Positions 24,064 through 34,536 of a stretch of 64,000 bases of DNA are shown here, piece after piece. Made by a program: the position numbers and the translations under genes. Source of the stretch: Rothia nasimurium. Its GTDB lineage: Bacteria; Actinomycetota; Actinomycetes; Actinomycetales; Micrococcaceae. The stretch covers positions 228,158 to 292,157 of the forward strand of contig NZ_CAKMTD010000002.1 in the NCBI RefSeq assembly GCF_928391935.1, in the 5' to 3' direction. How positions within the stretch are numbered: position 1 is the stretch's first letter; the number at the start of each line of letters is the position of its first letter. The notes below the pieces were generated by a model. The model had not been told where the DNA came from. It ran no database searches and saw nothing but the letters and a program-made list of their open reading frames with translations.

Positions 24064-27000
24064 TTAGAAGTCCAGGCAGGCCGGGCCAAGCAGCACCTTC
24101 AAGTCCCCAAACAGGGCCGGGTTGGGGGTCACCCGCAAATCAGCCCCCAGCCTCAGCATGACCCGCTTGGTACGGGTCATCAGTGCAATGCGCACCTCGG
24201 ACTCCCCCTTGTGATTCTTGAGAATATCCCGCAACTGGTGCAGGGTTTCTTCGGTGGCCTTGTACTCGGGCACGACGATGGTGACCGGCCCGCCGGTACC
24301 GTCGGCTGAGATCTCCGGTATGTGTAGCTCCTGGGCGCTCAAGGTGACAGAACCATCGTCGCGGCGTTGCAGGCGGCCCTTGATGGTGCAGATGAGGTCT
24401 TCTGCCAGGACGCCAGCGATTGGCTCGTAGGCCCGGCCGAAGAACATGACTTCCATGGAGCCGGTGCGGTCTTCGATTTCGAGGCGGGCGTAGGGGTTGC
24501 CGGAGTTCTTGGCAATTCGGCGGGAGACGCTGGTGATCATGCCGGCGACGGTGACAATGGCGCCGTCGGGCTTGACTGAGTCTTCTGACACTAGGCCCTG
24601 GATGGTGGAGTCGGAGAGGGCGTCGAGGGCGTCTTCGAGGCCGCGCAGGGGGTGGTCGGAGACGTAGAGGCCCAGCATTTCGCGCTCGAAGTTGAGTTTG
24701 TCGCGTTTTTCCCATTCGGGGACGTCGGGGACCTGGACGGCTAGGTCGTTGGCCGGGTTGTCGTCTTCTAGTCCCAGCCCGCCGAAGAGGTCGAACTGGC
24801 CAGCGGCCTCCTGGCGTTTGACGGAGACGGTGGCGTCGATGGCTTCTTCGTGGATCATGGACAGCGGGCGACGGTCGTGCCCCAGGGAGTCAAAGGCCCC
24901 GGCCTTGATGAGGGAGTCCACGGTGCGCTTGTTGCAGACGACCATGGGCACCTTGGCCAAGAAGTCGTTGAAGTTCTCGTAGCGCCCCTTTTCCTCGCGG
25001 GTGTCGACCATGGCTGCGACCACGTTGGCACCCACGTTGCGGATCGCGCCCATGCCGAAGCGGATGTCGTCGCCGACGGGGGTGAAGTTCAGGGCGGATT
25101 CGTTCACGTCGGGCGGGAGTACCGTAATTTTCATGTGGCGGCACTCGTTGAGGTAGAGGGCGAGCTTGTCCTTATCGTCGCCGACGGACGTGAGCAGGGC
25201 GGCCATGTATTCCTGGGGGTAGTGGGCCTTGAGGTAGGCGGTCCAGTAGGAGACCAGGCCGTAGGCTGCCGTGTGGGCCTTGTTGAAGGCGTAGTCGGAG
25301 AAGGGCAGCAGAATATCCCAGAGGGCCTTCACTGCCCCTTCGGAGTAGCCGTTATCAATCATGCCCTGGTGGAAGGTGGCGTACTGTTTATCCAGTTCCT
25401 CCTTCTTCTTCTTACCCATAGCGCGGCGCAGAATATCTGCCTCACCCAGGGAGTAATTAGCGACCTTCTGGGCAATCGCCATAACCTGCTCCTGGTAGAC
25501 GATCAGGCCGTAGGTGGTATCGAGAATCTCGGCTAGGGGCTCTTCGAGCTCCGGGTGGATGGGGGTGACTTCCTGCAGGCCGTTCTTACGCAGGGCGTAG
25601 TTGGTATGGGAGTTAGCGCCCATGGGGCCGGGGCGGTAGAGGGCCAAGACCGCCGAAATGTGTTCAAAGTGGTCAGGCTGCATGAGCTTGAGCAGCTGAC
25701 GCATGGGCCCGCCGTCGAGCTGGAAGACACCCAGGGTGTCGCCCCGGGCCAGGAGTTTGTAGGATTCGGCGTCGTCCAGTTCCAGGGTTTCAAGGTCTAG
25801 GTCTTCGCCGCGGTTGAGCTTAATGTTCTCAATGGCGTCCGAGATGATGGTCAGGTTTCGCAGGCCCAAGAAGTCCATCTTGATCAGCCCCAGCCCTTCA
25901 CAGGTGGGGTAATCGAACTGGGTGATCACCTGGCCGTCCTGTTCACGGCGCATAATGGGGATCACGTCAATGAGGTCGTGGCTTGACATAATGACGCCCG
26001 CCGCGTGAACACCCCACTGGCGCTTGAGGCCCTCCAGGCCCTTGGCTGTTTCAAAGACCTTGGAGGCATCCGGGTCGTTCTCAATCAGGTCGCGCAGTTC
26101 CTGGGCGTCGTTATAACGCTTATCCTCGGGGTTGTAGACGTTGGCCAGGGCAATGTTCTTACCCATGACGTCCTCGGGCATGGCCTTGGTCAGGCGCTCG
26201 CCGGTGGAGAAGGGGTAGCCCAGCACACGGGAGGAGTCCTTGAGGGCCTGCTTGGCCTTGATGGTGCCGTAGGTGACGATCATGGCCACCTTGTCTTCGC
26301 CGTACTTCTCGGTCACATAGTGAATCACTTCAGAACGGCGGCGATCATCGAAGTCCACGTCGAAGTCGGGCATGGAGACGCGGTCGGGGTTGAGGAAGCG
26401 TTCGAAGATCAGGTCGTGTTCCAGCGGGTTCAGGTCGGTGATACGCATGGCGTAGGCGACCATGGAACCTGCGCCCGAGCCACGCCCCGGGCCCACGCGG
26501 ATCCCGTTCTTCTTGGCCCAGTTGATAAAGTCAGCAACGACGAGGAAGTAGCCGGGGAAGCCCATCTGGGCAATAATCCCTACCTCGTACTCGGCCTGCT
26601 TGCGGACCTCATCGGGCACGCCCTTGGGGAAGCGGTAGTGCAGGCCGCGCTCCACCTCCTTGACGAACCAGGATTCCTCGCTCTCCCCCTCTGGCACGGG
26701 GAAGTTGGGCATATAGTTGGCCTTGGTGTTGAACTCAACATGGCACCGCTCTGCGATTTCCATGGTGTTGTTGCAGGCCTCGGGGTAGTCGCGGAAGAGT
26801 TCGCGCATTTCAGCCGGGGACTTGAGGTAGAAGTTATCGGCGTCGAATTTGAAGCGCTTGGGGTCCTGCAGGGTGGAGCCCGACTGGACGCACAGCAGGG
26901 CGGCGTGGGCCTTGGCGTCCTCTGCGTGGGTGTAGTGGAGGTCGTTGGTGGCCACCAGGGGCAGCTTGAGTTCCTTGGCGAGTTTGATGAGGTCAGCCAT

Positions 27001-27600
27001 GACATTCTTTTCAATATCAAGGCCGTGGTCCATCAGCTCACAGTAGAAGTTCTCCTTACCGAAAATATCCCGGTAGTCGCTAGCTGCCTGCAGGGCCTCC
27101 TGGTACTGGCCCAGACGCAGGCGGGTCTGTACCTCCCCCGAGGGGCATCCGGTCGTGGCAATCAGGCCCTTACCGTAGGTCTGCAGCAACTCCTTATCCA
27201 TACGAGGCTTATAGAAATGCCCTTCCAGCGAGGCCAGCGAGGACGCCCGAAACAGGTTGTGCATACCCTGGGTATTCTCAGCCCACATGGTCATGTGGGT
27301 ATAAGCACCACCACCGGAAACGTCATCACGGCCACCCTCACCAAACTTGACGCGGGTGCGGTCCTGGCGGGCAGTACCCGGAGTCAGGTAGGCCTCCACC
27401 CCAATAATGGGCTTCACCCCGGCATTATTAGCCTTATTCCAAAAGTCAAAGGCCCCAAAGAGGAAGCCGTGGTCGGTGGTCGCCAGGGCGTTCATCCCCA
27501 GCTTCTTGGACTGCTCAAACAGGTCCGTCAGACGGGCAGCACCGTCGAGCATTGAATACTCGGTGTGCACATGCAGGTGGGTAAAGTCAGCGGTGGTCAC
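24064..27600 (-). CDS. dnaE: DNA polymerase III alpha subunit
   Basis: Replicative polymerase (C family), 1178 residues. The N-terminal PHP domain starts FTHLHVHTEYSMLDGAARL. The palm shows VGPGRGSGAGSMVAY and the catalytic PDFDVDFDDRRR. HhH and OB-fold regions follow (ITSVSRRIAKNSGNPYARLEIEDRTGSMEV, about residues 1020-1060). Length and motifs fit DnaE1. It is the last gene of the long minus-strand run that begins at mraZ, about 80 nt after rluD. It contains no intein or truncation. Confidence 0.98.
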   Translation of the reverse strand: MTTADFTHLHVHTEYSMLDGAARLTDLFEQSKKLGMNALATTDHGFLFGAFDFWNKANNAGVKPIIGVEAYLTPGTARQDRTRVKFGEGGRDDVSGGGAYTHMTMWAENTQGMHNLFRASSLASLEGHFYKPRMDKELLQTYGKGLIATTGCPSGEVQTRLRLGQYQEALQAASDYRDIFGKENFYCELMDHGLDIEKNVMADLIKLAKELKLPLVATNDLHYTHAEDAKAHAALLCVQSGSTLQDPKRFKFDADNFYLKSPAEMRELFRDYPEACNNTMEIAERCHVEFNTKANYMPNFPVPEGESEESWFVKEVERGLHYRFPKGVPDEVRKQAEYEVGIIAQMGFPGYFLVVADFINWAKKNGIRVGPGRGSGAGSMVAYAMRITDLNPLEHDLIFERFLNPDRVSMPDFDVDFDDRRRSEVIHYVTEKYGEDKVAMIVTYGTIKAKQALKDSSRVLGYPFSTGERLTKAMPEDVMGKNIALANVYNPEDKRYNDAQELRDLIENDPDASKVFETAKGLEGLKRQWGVHAAGVIMSSHDLIDVIPIMRREQDGQVITQFDYPTCEGLGLIKMDFLGLRNLTIISDAIENIKLNRGEDLDLETLELDDAESYKLLARGDTLGVFQLDGGPMRQLLKLMQPDHFEHISAVLALYRPGPMGANSHTNYALRKNGLQEVTPIHPELEEPLAEILDTTYGLIVYQEQVMAIAQKVANYSLGEADILRRAMGKKKKEELDKQYATFHQGMIDNGYSEGAVKALWDILLPFSDYAFNKAHTAAYGLVSYWTAYLKAHYPQEYMAALLTSVGDDKDKLALYLNECRHMKITVLPPDVNESALNFTPVGDDIRFGMGAIRNVGANVVAAMVDTREEKGRYENFNDFLAKVPMVVCNKRTVDSLIKAGAFDSLGHDRRPLSMIHEEAIDATVSVKRQEAAGQFDLFGGLGLEDDNPANDLAVQVPDVPEWEKRDKLNFEREMLGLYVSDHPLRGLEDALDALSDSTIQGLVSEDSVKPDGAIVTVAGMITSVSRRIAKNSGNPYARLEIEDRTGSMEVMFFGRAYEPIAGVLAEDLICTIKGRLQRRDDGSVTLSAQELHIPEISADGTGGPVTIVVPEYKATEETLHQLRDILKNHKGESEVRIALMTRTKRVMLRLGADLRVTPNPALFGDLKVLLGPACLDF

Positions 27601-27680
27601 GGTACTGCCTCTCTAACGCTTCTTCTTCAGCAAGTCTCTGGGCTTCTGAGCCCTGGGCTCAAACTCTAGGCTCTAGTGAT

Positions 27681-28640
27681 TTAGGAGCCGAAATTACCCT
27701 CGCGCAGGGCCTCTAGGGCGTAGGCCAGATCCTGCGGGTAGGGGCTTTCAAACTCGACGCGCTCGCCGGTCGTCGGGTGCGTAAAGCCCAGGCGGTGGGC
27801 GTGGAGCCACTGGCGGGTCAGCCCCAGGTGGGCGGAGAGGGCCGGGTCAGCCCCGTAGGTCAGATCTCCGGCACAGGGGTGGCGCAGGGCAGAAAAATGC
27901 ACGCGAATCTGGTGGGTACGGCCAGTCTCCAGGTGTACTTCTACTAAGGACGCCGGCCCAAAGGCCTCCTGAACCTCATAGTGGGTGATGGCCGGTTTCC
28001 CGTCCTCGTTGACCGCGAACTTCCATTCGCTGCCCGGGTGCCGCCCAATCGGGGCGTCAATCGTCCCCTTGAGAGGGTCAGGCAACCCCTGAACCAGGGT
28101 GTGGTAGACCTTGGTGACTGTCCTGTCCTTAAAGGCATTCTTCATCACCGAGTAGGCCTGCTCGTTCTTGGTCACTACCATCAGGCCCGAGGTGCCCACG
28201 TCCAGGCGGTGAACAATGCCCTGACGCTCAGCCGCGCCACTAGTAGCAATCTCAATCCCGGCGTGCTTGAGGGCCCCGACGACGGTCGGCCCGTGCCAGC
28301 CCATGGACGGGTGGGCCGCAACCCCGGTCGGCTTATCCACCACTACAATGTCATCGTCCTGGTAGACAATCGAAAATCCATCAACCTGCTCAGCCTCGAT
28401 CCGGGTCAGGTCGCGCGGAGGGGCACCAGTTGCCCTCACCTGCTGGCCCTCAGCGGCCTTTGATGAGGCCTTAGCCTTCACCGGCCGCCCCTTCGGGTCA
28501 CGCAGCTGAACCTCCCCGTCCTTAAACCAGGTGCTCACCGTTGCCCGCGACTGCCCGCTTACCTCAGCCAGCAGGGAATCCAACCGGGCCCCGGCCTGCT
28601 CAGCCGACACCACGAACTCAAGCTCAATCAGCTCACTCAC
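27681..28640 (-). CDS. rluD: 23S rRNA pseudouridine synthase, RluA/RluD family
   Basis: A 319-residue enzyme that isomerises uridine in rRNA. The N-terminal S4 domain reads [20 protein letters not shown] ... WFKDGEVQL. The catalytic Asp is in [19 protein letters not shown], and [17 protein letters not shown] is the RluA-family C motif. It overlaps the lspA stop by 1 nt, the usual lspA-rluD pairing. Exact target sites cannot be assigned from sequence. Confidence 0.93.
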   Translation of the reverse strand: MSELIELEFVVSAEQAGARLDSLLAEVSGQSRATVSTWFKDGEVQLRDPKGRPVKAKASSKAAEGQQVRATGAPPRDLTRIEAEQVDGFSIVYQDDDIVVVDKPTGVAAHPSMGWHGPTVVGALKHAGIEIATSGAAERQGIVHRLDVGTSGLMVVTKNEQAYSVMKNAFKDRTVTKVYHTLVQGLPDPLKGTIDAPIGRHPGSEWKFAVNEDGKPAITHYEVQEAFGPASLVEVHLETGRTHQIRVHFSALRHPCAGDLTYGADPALSAHLGLTRQWLHAHRLGFTHPTTGERVEFESPYPQDLAYALEALREGNFGS

Positions 28641-29203
28641 TAGGGCTTCTCCTCACTTACCGCAGCCTTAACCTCCCGCTGACCATCCAGGCGGAACCCC
28701 AAAAAAGTCAGCAGAACAATACCGGCCATTGACACACAAATAGCAGCGTCCGCAATATTAAAAATCGCAAAGTTAGGCACTGAAATATAATCCACCACGT
28801 GCCCCACCCCGAAGCCCGGGGCCCGGAACAGGCGATCATGCAGATTCCCCACAATACCGCCAGCCAGGGTAGCCAAGAGAATCACCCAGGGAAGGGTACG
28901 GGCCCGGACGACAAAGGAGCAGGCAACCAGGGCGCCCAGGGTCGAAATCAGAGTGAAAATCCAGGTTGAACCCTCACCCATCGAAAAAGCAGCCCCCGGA
29001 TTCAGGTAGTAACGCCACCAGAGCAAACCATCAACCACTGTGATTGTTTGCCCCACCGTCATGTTTGTCTCTACCAGGTGCTTCACCCACTGGTCAGCCC
29101 CATACACCAGGGCAAACAGCGAAAGGGCCAGAACAGCCTTCGCTCCCCCAGACACCGTCCGCACCGGAACGAGACTTATCTGACCATCAACTGGCTTAGC
29201 CAC
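28640..29203 (-). CDS. lspA: Lipoprotein signal peptidase
   Basis: Membrane aspartyl protease that cleaves prolipoproteins after diacylglyceryl transfer. Four membrane helices and the family motifs are present: [36 protein letters not shown], then the two catalytic Asp in HVVDYISV and [18 protein letters not shown] at 29203 (GAAGGG about 10 nt upstream) is preferred; an in-frame GTG at 29239 would add 12 residues and lacks a ribosome site. The C-terminal tail ([14 protein letters not shown]) is cytosolic. Confidence 0.93.
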   Translation of the reverse strand: MAKPVDGQISLVPVRTVSGGAKAVLALSLFALVYGADQWVKHLVETNMTVGQTITVVDGLLWWRYYLNPGAAFSMGEGSTWIFTLISTLGALVACSFVVRARTLPWVILLATLAGGIVGNLHDRLFRAPGFGVGHVVDYISVPNFAIFNIADAAICVSMAGIVLLTFLGFRLDGQREVKAAVSEEKP

Positions 29204-29295
29204 AACCCACCGGCCCTTCCTCAACAAAAAACTCTGCACACCAGCTTATCGCGAATGCTCGCAGACCGGGAACAGAGAAGACCTATCTTAAACAT

Positions 29296-29331
29296 CTCAG
29301 GCGGCATCTTCACCAGAAGATACCGCCTGAG
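29296..29331 (-). terminator. Terminator after divIVA
   Basis: Arms CTCAGGCGG/CCGCCTGAG extended by ATCTTC/GAAGAT around a 4-nt loop (29296-29331, one internal mismatch), between divIVA and lspA. Confidence 0.75.
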
Positions 29332-29350
29332 TAAAAGTTAGATTCAGGGC

Positions 29351-30037
29351 CTAGTTGTTGCCGCTAAAGACGCCACCGCGCTGGGCGTTGAAGCTACCAA
29401 AACCGGAAGCATGCTGGGGTGCAGAACCCTCAGCTACAGGGCCACCCTTGGGCTCAAGGCTGGTGCTCTCTTCAAGGGTTGAGAGCTGCTTGTTCAGGTA
29501 GTCACGCAGGGAGGTGCGGTACTGGGACTCGAAGGTCCGCAGGTCAGCGACAGACTTCTCCAGCTCAGACTTGGTCTGTTCCAGATCGCCCAGAACCTTG
29601 CTGGACTCAGTCTTAGCTTCAGAGATCAGCTTGGATGCTTCCTCACGGCCCTCGGTGATGAGGCGTTCGCGTTCGCGCTTACCCTCGAAGACGTAGTCGT
29701 CGTGGACCTTCTGGGCCATTGCCAGCAGGCCGGTAGCACTGGATGAGCCCATTGCTGCTTCGGGGGCAGGAGCCGCAGGTGCTGCGGCTGCCACAGGAGC
29801 GGGAGCTTCAACGACAGGCTCAGCTGCAGCAGGTGCGGCTGCTTCAGCGGGGGCCAGTGAAATCTGTGCTTCTGCTTCTTCAAGCTGACGCTTGAGGCTT
29901 GCGTTCTCCGCATTCAGGCGACGAAGCTCAATAACGATTTCGTCCAGGAAATCGTCAACCTCTTCAGGGTTGTAGCCTTCCTTGAACTTAGTCGGCTGGA
30001 AGCGCTTATTGATGACTTCCTCAGGCGTGAGTGCCAC
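29351..30037 (-). CDS. divIVA: DivIVA/Wag31 polar-growth scaffold
   Basis: Coiled-coil protein that marks curved membrane at cell poles and septa and recruits the wall-synthesis machinery. The product (228 aa) begins ALTPEEVINKRFQPTKFKEG with YNPEEVDDFLDEIVIELRRL, the DivIVA N-domain. A central Ala/Pro-rich linker (PAEAAAPAAAEP) is followed by a long charged coil (GKRERERLITEGREEASKL). The GTG at 30037 is preferred: AGAGGT lies 7 nt upstream and the resulting N-terminus matches Arthrobacter DivIVA. The codon at 30046 would start inside that ribosome site. Essential in actinobacteria of this type. Confidence 0.95.
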   Translation of the reverse strand: MALTPEEVINKRFQPTKFKEGYNPEEVDDFLDEIVIELRRLNAENASLKRQLEEAEAQISLAPAEAAAPAAAEPVVEAPAPVAAAAPAAPAPEAAMGSSSATGLLAMAQKVHDDYVFEGKRERERLITEGREEASKLISEAKTESSKVLGDLEQTKSELEKSVADLRTFESQYRTSLRDYLNKQLSTLEESTSLEPKGGPVAEGSAPQHASGFGSFNAQRGGVFSGNN

Positions 30038-30255
30038 GACTTTCACCTCTTACTTCTTAAAATCTCTTGTTTCACCCTGTAAGTGCCGGTGCTGGATGCA
30101 GGTGTGCATAGGTCCTAGACGGCGGCTATATGAACAGCCAAAGACTCAAAGGAAGAAATCACTCAGAACTCCAGGGTGAAGAGCCTGCGCGATGTCTTCA
30201 GTCACCTTAGGTACGCGGTCTAGACCTGAACGTCCCCCTTTTTTAGCACAACATA

Positions 30256-30284
30256 AAATTACCTGGAATTAGGCAAAGTTTCAA
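30256..30284 (-). promoter_or_regulatory. Probable divIVA promoter
   Basis: Read on the minus strand: TTGAAA (30279-30284), a 17-nt spacer, then TAATTT (30256-30261), about 220 nt upstream of divIVA. The rest of the 359-nt gap 30038-30396 is an AT-rich leader with a T-run and a second TTGACA-like hexamer further upstream near 30315. No gene is seen there. Confidence 0.5.
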
Positions 30285-30396
30285 CGGTCTGATGCCTTTT
30301 TCACAAAACTTATGTCAAACGTGTTGCCTACATAGTTTCTACTGCTGGGGCAGATAAGGGGCCCTACCGCGCAGCAGGGCGCGTTAGCCATATCAC

Positions 30397-30699
30397 CTAG
30401 GAGAAAATAACTGTGAGGTTCAACAAGACCTGGTACAGGAAATAGAGGGCCAGCAGAAGCACCATGAAGCCCAGGTCCAAGGAGATACCTCCCAGGTTGA
30501 GAGGACGGATGTACCGGCGGGCCAGGTTCATCGGCGGGTCGGTGACGGCGTACACAAAGGACGAGGCCACAAGCACAGCCCCGCGCGGACGCCAGTACCG
30601 GGCAAAGGTCTGAATCCAGTCGAGTACCAAGCGCACCATAAACATGACGATCAGTAGGTACACTGCGATGGAAAGCAAGGAGAACAGGTAACCCAGCAA
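30397..30699 (-). CDS. yggT: YggT-family membrane protein
   Basis: A 100-residue protein with two hydrophobic segments (LFSLLSIAVYLLIVMFMVRL and LGFMVLLLALYFLYQVLLNL) flanking the YggT core DPPMNLARRYIRPLNLGGISLDL. It lies between sepF and divIVA, its standard place in Gram-positive dcw regions, and is thought to help membrane-associated division or osmotic functions. The start is probably TTG at 30699, with AAGGG about 8 nt upstream; no ATG is available. Confidence 0.9.
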   Translation of the reverse strand: MLGYLFSLLSIAVYLLIVMFMVRLVLDWIQTFARYWRPRGAVLVASSFVYAVTDPPMNLARRYIRPLNLGGISLDLGFMVLLLALYFLYQVLLNLTVIFS

Positions 30700-30710
30700 G
30701 ACGCTAACCC

Positions 30711-31475
30711 TTAGAAGTGGTTGAAGGGGGTGACGTCGTCGCCGTCCAGGGCGACAGGAACCTCGGTACCTTCAGCGCCGAGAACCTCAAGGTTTGCCGG
30801 GGTGAGAAGGAAAACCTTGTCGGTGACCCGTTCGATAGAGCCGTTCAGGGCGAAGGCAAGGCCAGAGGAGAAGTCAATGAGGCGCTTTGCATCTGCCTCC
30901 CCCATTTCGGTGACGTTCATGATCACGGGAATGTTTTCACGGAAGGATTCACCGATGATCTTGGCGTCATTGTAGGAGCGGGGGTGGATGGTGGTAATCT
31001 GGCGCAATTCTTCGCTGCTTTCTAGGGTGAAGGACGGGGTCTTGGCGGGGGCAGGGCGGCTGCTAGCCGGGGCTGCCTGGGGCTCTGCGACGGACCGGGC
31101 CGGTACCTGGACCGGCTGGCTGGGGGCATTCGACCTGACAGGCTCGAACTCCAGGTCGTCCTCGTCAGGTCCTTCCACGAGGAGGTCTTCCGGGGCCAGG
31201 GCATGCCCTACCGGCTCCTGTACCGCCGGGCGGGCGGGGGCTACCGGTTCTAGTCCGAGTAGGACGTCTCGCTGGGCTGAGGTTTCTTCAATCCTCTGCT
31301 GGTAGGCAGGGTCGTAGTCTGAATGGTCCATGTAGTCCTTGTCGCTCTCTACTGACTCATAGACTGTTTCTTCGTACACGGTGTGAGGACGGCGGGCGAC
31401 GGCCTGCCTCTCTACTTCCTCATCGGAGTGGCTGAGGCCCAGGTAAGCCAGTGCCTGTTGAATTGTGCGAGCCAT
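30711..31475 (-). CDS. sepF: Cell division protein SepF
   Basis: Membrane anchor for FtsZ in Actinobacteria, which lack FtsA. The 254-residue product has an N-terminal amphipathic helix ([13 protein letters not shown]) with acidic surroundings. A long Pro/Ala/Glu-rich linker runs from about residue 60 to 150. The SepF fold follows: [58 protein letters not shown]. The ATG follows GAGAGGGCGCAC. The linker is longer than in M. tuberculosis SepF. Confidence 0.95.
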   Translation of the reverse strand: MARTIQQALAYLGLSHSDEEVERQAVARRPHTVYEETVYESVESDKDYMDHSDYDPAYQQRIEETSAQRDVLLGLEPVAPARPAVQEPVGHALAPEDLLVEGPDEDDLEFEPVRSNAPSQPVQVPARSVAEPQAAPASSRPAPAKTPSFTLESSEELRQITTIHPRSYNDAKIIGESFRENIPVIMNVTEMGEADAKRLIDFSSGLAFALNGSIERVTDKVFLLTPANLEVLGAEGTEVPVALDGDDVTPFNHF

Positions 31476-31606
31476 GTGCGCCCTCTCTGTGAACTGCCCG
31501 TGCTAGTTTCGTGGCCTTGTGGGGTGGAGGTGAGTATCCACCTGAAATTTAACGGTATCAAATGTTGCTTGTCTTTTCGAAGGCCCCGCGCGGGGCCCAG
31601 GAAGCC

Positions 31607-32419
31607 CTAGGCCTGGTGACGGGCCCCCATAATTTGGGAGCCAATCCGCACCGTCGTGGCCCCCCATTTCACAGCCTCGGCCAAATCGTGGCTCATACCC
31701 GCAGAAATTTCGGTGGCTTCGGGGTAATTCTCGGTCAGGAGCTGGGAGTAGCCGTAGAGACGTTCAAAGGCGGCGCCGGCGTCCTGCCCGAGGGGGGCTA
31801 CTGCCATCAGCCCGCCGAGGGTTAGCCCCGGCAGGGAACTGATGAGCTCCGCTATCGACAACAGGTCGGCCGGGTCTGCTCCCCCTCGGGCCCCGAGGGC
31901 CGCCTGGCCTGCGGTAGCCTCGACGGTCTCGTCCAGACCCACCTGGATCAGGCACCGAAGCCCCCCGCTCGAGTGGGCCGCCGGAGCTGAGGCCTCACCT
32001 GCCTCCCAGCGGGCAAGCCGCGTGAGGTAGGCCTTGGACAGGGCCTCAGCCAGCTGGGGCCGGTCAACGGACTGCACCTCGCTGGCATACTGAACCACCG
32101 ACTTAGCCTTATTGGTTTGCAACTGGCCGATAAAGGACCAGCGCAGGGGATCTTCAGGGCCAGTGTAGTGAGCCAGTTCAGCGGCCTTACCGGATGCCTC
32201 CTGGTCGCGGTTCTCCCCTACCCGACGGACCCCCAGGTCATACAGGGCAGCGGCATCTGAGGCCGGGAAGAACTTCGTCACCACGATCAACTCGGGTTGA
32301 GCAGAATCGGGGGTACGGACGCCGGAAGTATCGTTGGCGGCTTCAACAAGACGGGCTTGCACGGCACGCACATTGGCAGCAAGCTCAGCCCGACGTTCCT
32401 CAGTGACAACGAGAGACAT
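31607..32419 (-). CDS. yggS: PLP homeostasis protein YggS/PROSC
   Basis: A 270-residue fold-type III pyridoxal-phosphate-binding protein that helps control free PLP and amino/keto acid pools. Seen: LIVVTKFFPASDAAALYDLGVRRVGENRDQEA, whose Lys (VTKFF) binds PLP, FIGQLQTNKAK, and GLMAVAPLGQDAG near SAGMSHDLAEAVKWGATTVRIG. It has an insert of about 25 residues (RWEAGEASAPAAHSSGG) compared with the common length. Two nt separate it from the pgeF stop. Confidence 0.94.
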   Translation of the reverse strand: MSLVVTEERRAELAANVRAVQARLVEAANDTSGVRTPDSAQPELIVVTKFFPASDAAALYDLGVRRVGENRDQEASGKAAELAHYTGPEDPLRWSFIGQLQTNKAKSVVQYASEVQSVDRPQLAEALSKAYLTRLARWEAGEASAPAAHSSGGLRCLIQVGLDETVEATAGQAALGARGGADPADLLSIAELISSLPGLTLGGLMAVAPLGQDAGAAFERLYGYSQLLTENYPEATEISAGMSHDLAEAVKWGATTVRIGSQIMGARHQA

Positions 32420-32421
32420 GG

Positions 32422-33228
32422 TTACTCCTCTGTTTTCTCTTCTATGCCGGGTGCCTCAACCCAGACCAACCCTGCGATACGTCCGGCAGCTTCGCCCCGC
32501 TGGGTGTGGCCCCGGTGGGAAAACAACTCAGGCGTTTCAAAGGTGCAGGCAGCAAGTTCCTGGGAGATTGAAACAACCGCAGGCAGGTTTTTCAGGACGG
32601 CCACAGCCCCAGCAGGTAGGTCTAGCCCGCTGGTGCCCCAGGAGGTCTCAGACTTCACCTCAGGAATCAAGGCTACCGACTCACCTTGCATCTGCTCAGG
32701 TACTTCATAGCAGCGACCACAAATGGACGGGCCGATCCAGGCCTTGATATGGGTGGCCCCACGGGACACCAAATCTGCGATTTCAGCTTGGATAACACCA
32801 TCGAGCAAGCCCCTGCGTCCTGCATGGGCAACACCCAGAATCGGGGCACCTGTCTCCTGGTGTTCCCCCACAAAGACCAGAGGGATACAGTCGGCCACCA
32901 TAATGGCAAGCGGCTGACCGAAGCTCGACGCAGCGTCAGCTTCCGGCGCTGCTTCCCGCACCGCCTCAGGGCTAATACCCGAAGGTGGCTGGCTGCCGTC
33001 GGCGTTGAAGACGGTTGTTCCGTGAACTTGATTCAGGTAGGTGAAGCCGCAGCTAGCCCCGGCACCCAAGAGGGCTTCTTCCAAGGCCGCCCTGTCTGCC
33101 AGGGTACCTGGCGCATCGTCGCCCACATGCAACCCAAGGTTGCCAGCCCCCACGGAGGTAAAACCAACACAGACGGTTGAACCGTCGCGTGTGGTAACCC
33201 TCGTGTGGGAAAAGAGGAGTTCTTCCAT
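32422..33228 (-). CDS. pgeF: Purine nucleoside phosphorylase/laccase-domain protein (YfiH, PgeF)
   Basis: A 268-residue member of the DUF152/YfiH family, found between ftsZ and yggS in many dcw clusters. Family residues: LNQVHGTTVF, VADCIPLVFVGE (Cys ligand), GVAHAGRRGLLDGVI (His) and IGPSICGRCYEVPE. E. coli YfiH removes mis-incorporated Ser from UDP-MurNAc, and other members act on purine nucleosides. Either role fits the wall-synthesis context. Confidence 0.9.
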   Translation of the reverse strand: MEELLFSHTRVTTRDGSTVCVGFTSVGAGNLGLHVGDDAPGTLADRAALEEALLGAGASCGFTYLNQVHGTTVFNADGSQPPSGISPEAVREAAPEADAASSFGQPLAIMVADCIPLVFVGEHQETGAPILGVAHAGRRGLLDGVIQAEIADLVSRGATHIKAWIGPSICGRCYEVPEQMQGESVALIPEVKSETSWGTSGLDLPAGAVAVLKNLPAVVSISQELAACTFETPELFSHRGHTQRGEAAGRIAGLVWVEAPGIEEKTEE

Positions 33229-33256
33229 GCCTACTTGTTGTCCTTACAAAACTGAA

Positions 33257-33290
33257 GGGGTGAAAGCTTAGATGAATAAGCTTTCACCCC
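33257..33290 (-). terminator. Terminator after ftsZ
   Basis: A 14-bp perfect stem (33257-33270 with 33277-33290) with a 6-nt loop; on the minus strand it is followed by TTCAGTTTT. It separates ftsZ from pgeF. Confidence 0.8.
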
Positions 33291-33327
33291 CTAGCCTACC
33301 CGGACGGGCCGGGGCGGGCTTTAGGTT

Positions 33328-34536
33328 TTACTTCAGGAAGTCGGGGACGTCCAGGGTATCGCGGCGGGTAGCCGGGGAGTCCTCAACAACCGGGGGAAGG
33401 TCTACGTCGAAACCGGCGTTGGTGGGTACGTCGTTGCCACCGTTGTTCCAGCTGTTGCCAGCGGGGGCGGCACCAAAACCACCAGCTGCTGCGGGGGCAG
33501 CTGAGGAGCTACCACCGAAGGTCTGCTGGGTACGGGTTGCCTGGGCGGCTGCACCGTTGTTGTTATTAGCGTTGGTTTCAGGGTTGACGGAGTCGAAGCC
33601 AGCGGCAATGACGGTTACGCGGGCTTCATCACCCAGGGCGTCGTCGATGACGGCACCGAAGATAATGTTTGCGTCGGGGTGGGCAACTTCCTGAACCAGG
33701 CGGGCAGCTTCGTTGATTTCGAAGAGGCCGAGGTCTGAACCACCCTGGATGGAGAGCAGGACGCCGTGGGCACCGTCGATGGAGGCTTCCAGCAGGGGGG
33801 ATGCGATAGCCAGCTCGGCTGCCTTGACTGCGCGGTCTTCACCGGAGGCGGAGCCGATACCCATCAGGGCTGAACCTGCACCCTGCATGACGGACTTGAC
33901 GTCAGCGAAGTCGAGGTTGATCAGGCCGGGGGTGGTGATGAGGTCGGTGATGCCCTGGACACCGGAGAGCAGAACCTGGTCTGCTGACTTGAAGGCGTCG
34001 AGCATGGAGACGTTGCGGTCTGAGATGGAGAGCAGGCGGTCGTTGGGGATAACGATCAGGGTGTCAACCTCGTCGCGCAGGGCAGCGATACCGGTTTCAG
34101 CCTGGTTGGAACGACGACGGCCTTCGAAGGTGAAGGGACGGGTAACAACACCGATGGTCAGGGCACCCAGGGAGCGGGCAATGCGGGCGACGACGGGGGC
34201 GCCACCGGTACCGGTGCCACCACCTTCACCAGCGGTCACGAAGACCATGTCAGCGCCCTTGAGGACCTCTTCGATTTCCTGTTCGTGGTCTTCAGCAGCC
34301 TGACGTCCAACGTCGGGGTTGGCACCTGCACCCAGACCACGGGTCAGCTCACGACCAACGTCAAGCTTGACGTCAGCGTCAGACATGAGCAGGGCCTGAG
34401 CGTCGGTGTTAATGGCGATGAACTCTACACCGCGGAGGCCAACCTCAATCATGCGGTTGACAGCGTTGACACCGCCGCCGCCGATACCGACGACCTTGAT
34501 TACTGCCAGGTAGTTCTGGGGAGCTGCTGTATCCAT
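33328..34536 (-). CDS. ftsZ: Cell division GTPase FtsZ
   Basis: Tubulin homologue forming the division ring. The 402-residue product has the nucleotide-binding [16 protein letters not shown], the tubulin signature [16 protein letters not shown], and the T7 loop residues [13 protein letters not shown]. The C-terminal linker is rich in Ala/Gly/Asn ([17 protein letters not shown]). The terminal peptide LDVPDFLK is the docking motif for SepF and FtsW. It has its own 193-nt upstream region with hairpins and probably its own promoters. Confidence 0.98.
   Translation of the reverse strand: MDTAAPQNYLAVIKVVGIGGGGVNAVNRMIEVGLRGVEFIAINTDAQALLMSDADVKLDVGRELTRGLGAGANPDVGRQAAEDHEQEIEEVLKGADMVFVTAGEGGGTGTGGAPVVARIARSLGALTIGVVTRPFTFEGRRRSNQAETGIAALRDEVDTLIVIPNDRLLSISDRNVSMLDAFKSADQVLLSGVQGITDLITTPGLINLDFADVKSVMQGAGSALMGIGSASGEDRAVKAAELAIASPLLEASIDGAHGVLLSIQGGSDLGLFEINEAARLVQEVAHPDANIIFGAVIDDALGDEARVTVIAAGFDSVNPETNANNNNGAAAQATRTQQTFGGSSSAAPAAAGGFGAAPAGNSWNNGGNDVPTNAGFDVDLPPVVEDSPATRRDTLDVPDFLK

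Noticed and set aside
26005..27555. A 516-codon open frame antisense to dnaE
   Set aside because: dnaE on the other strand has full family motifs across this stretch; the antisense frame is Gly/Val/Leu-rich low-complexity sequence caused by GC-biased third positions.
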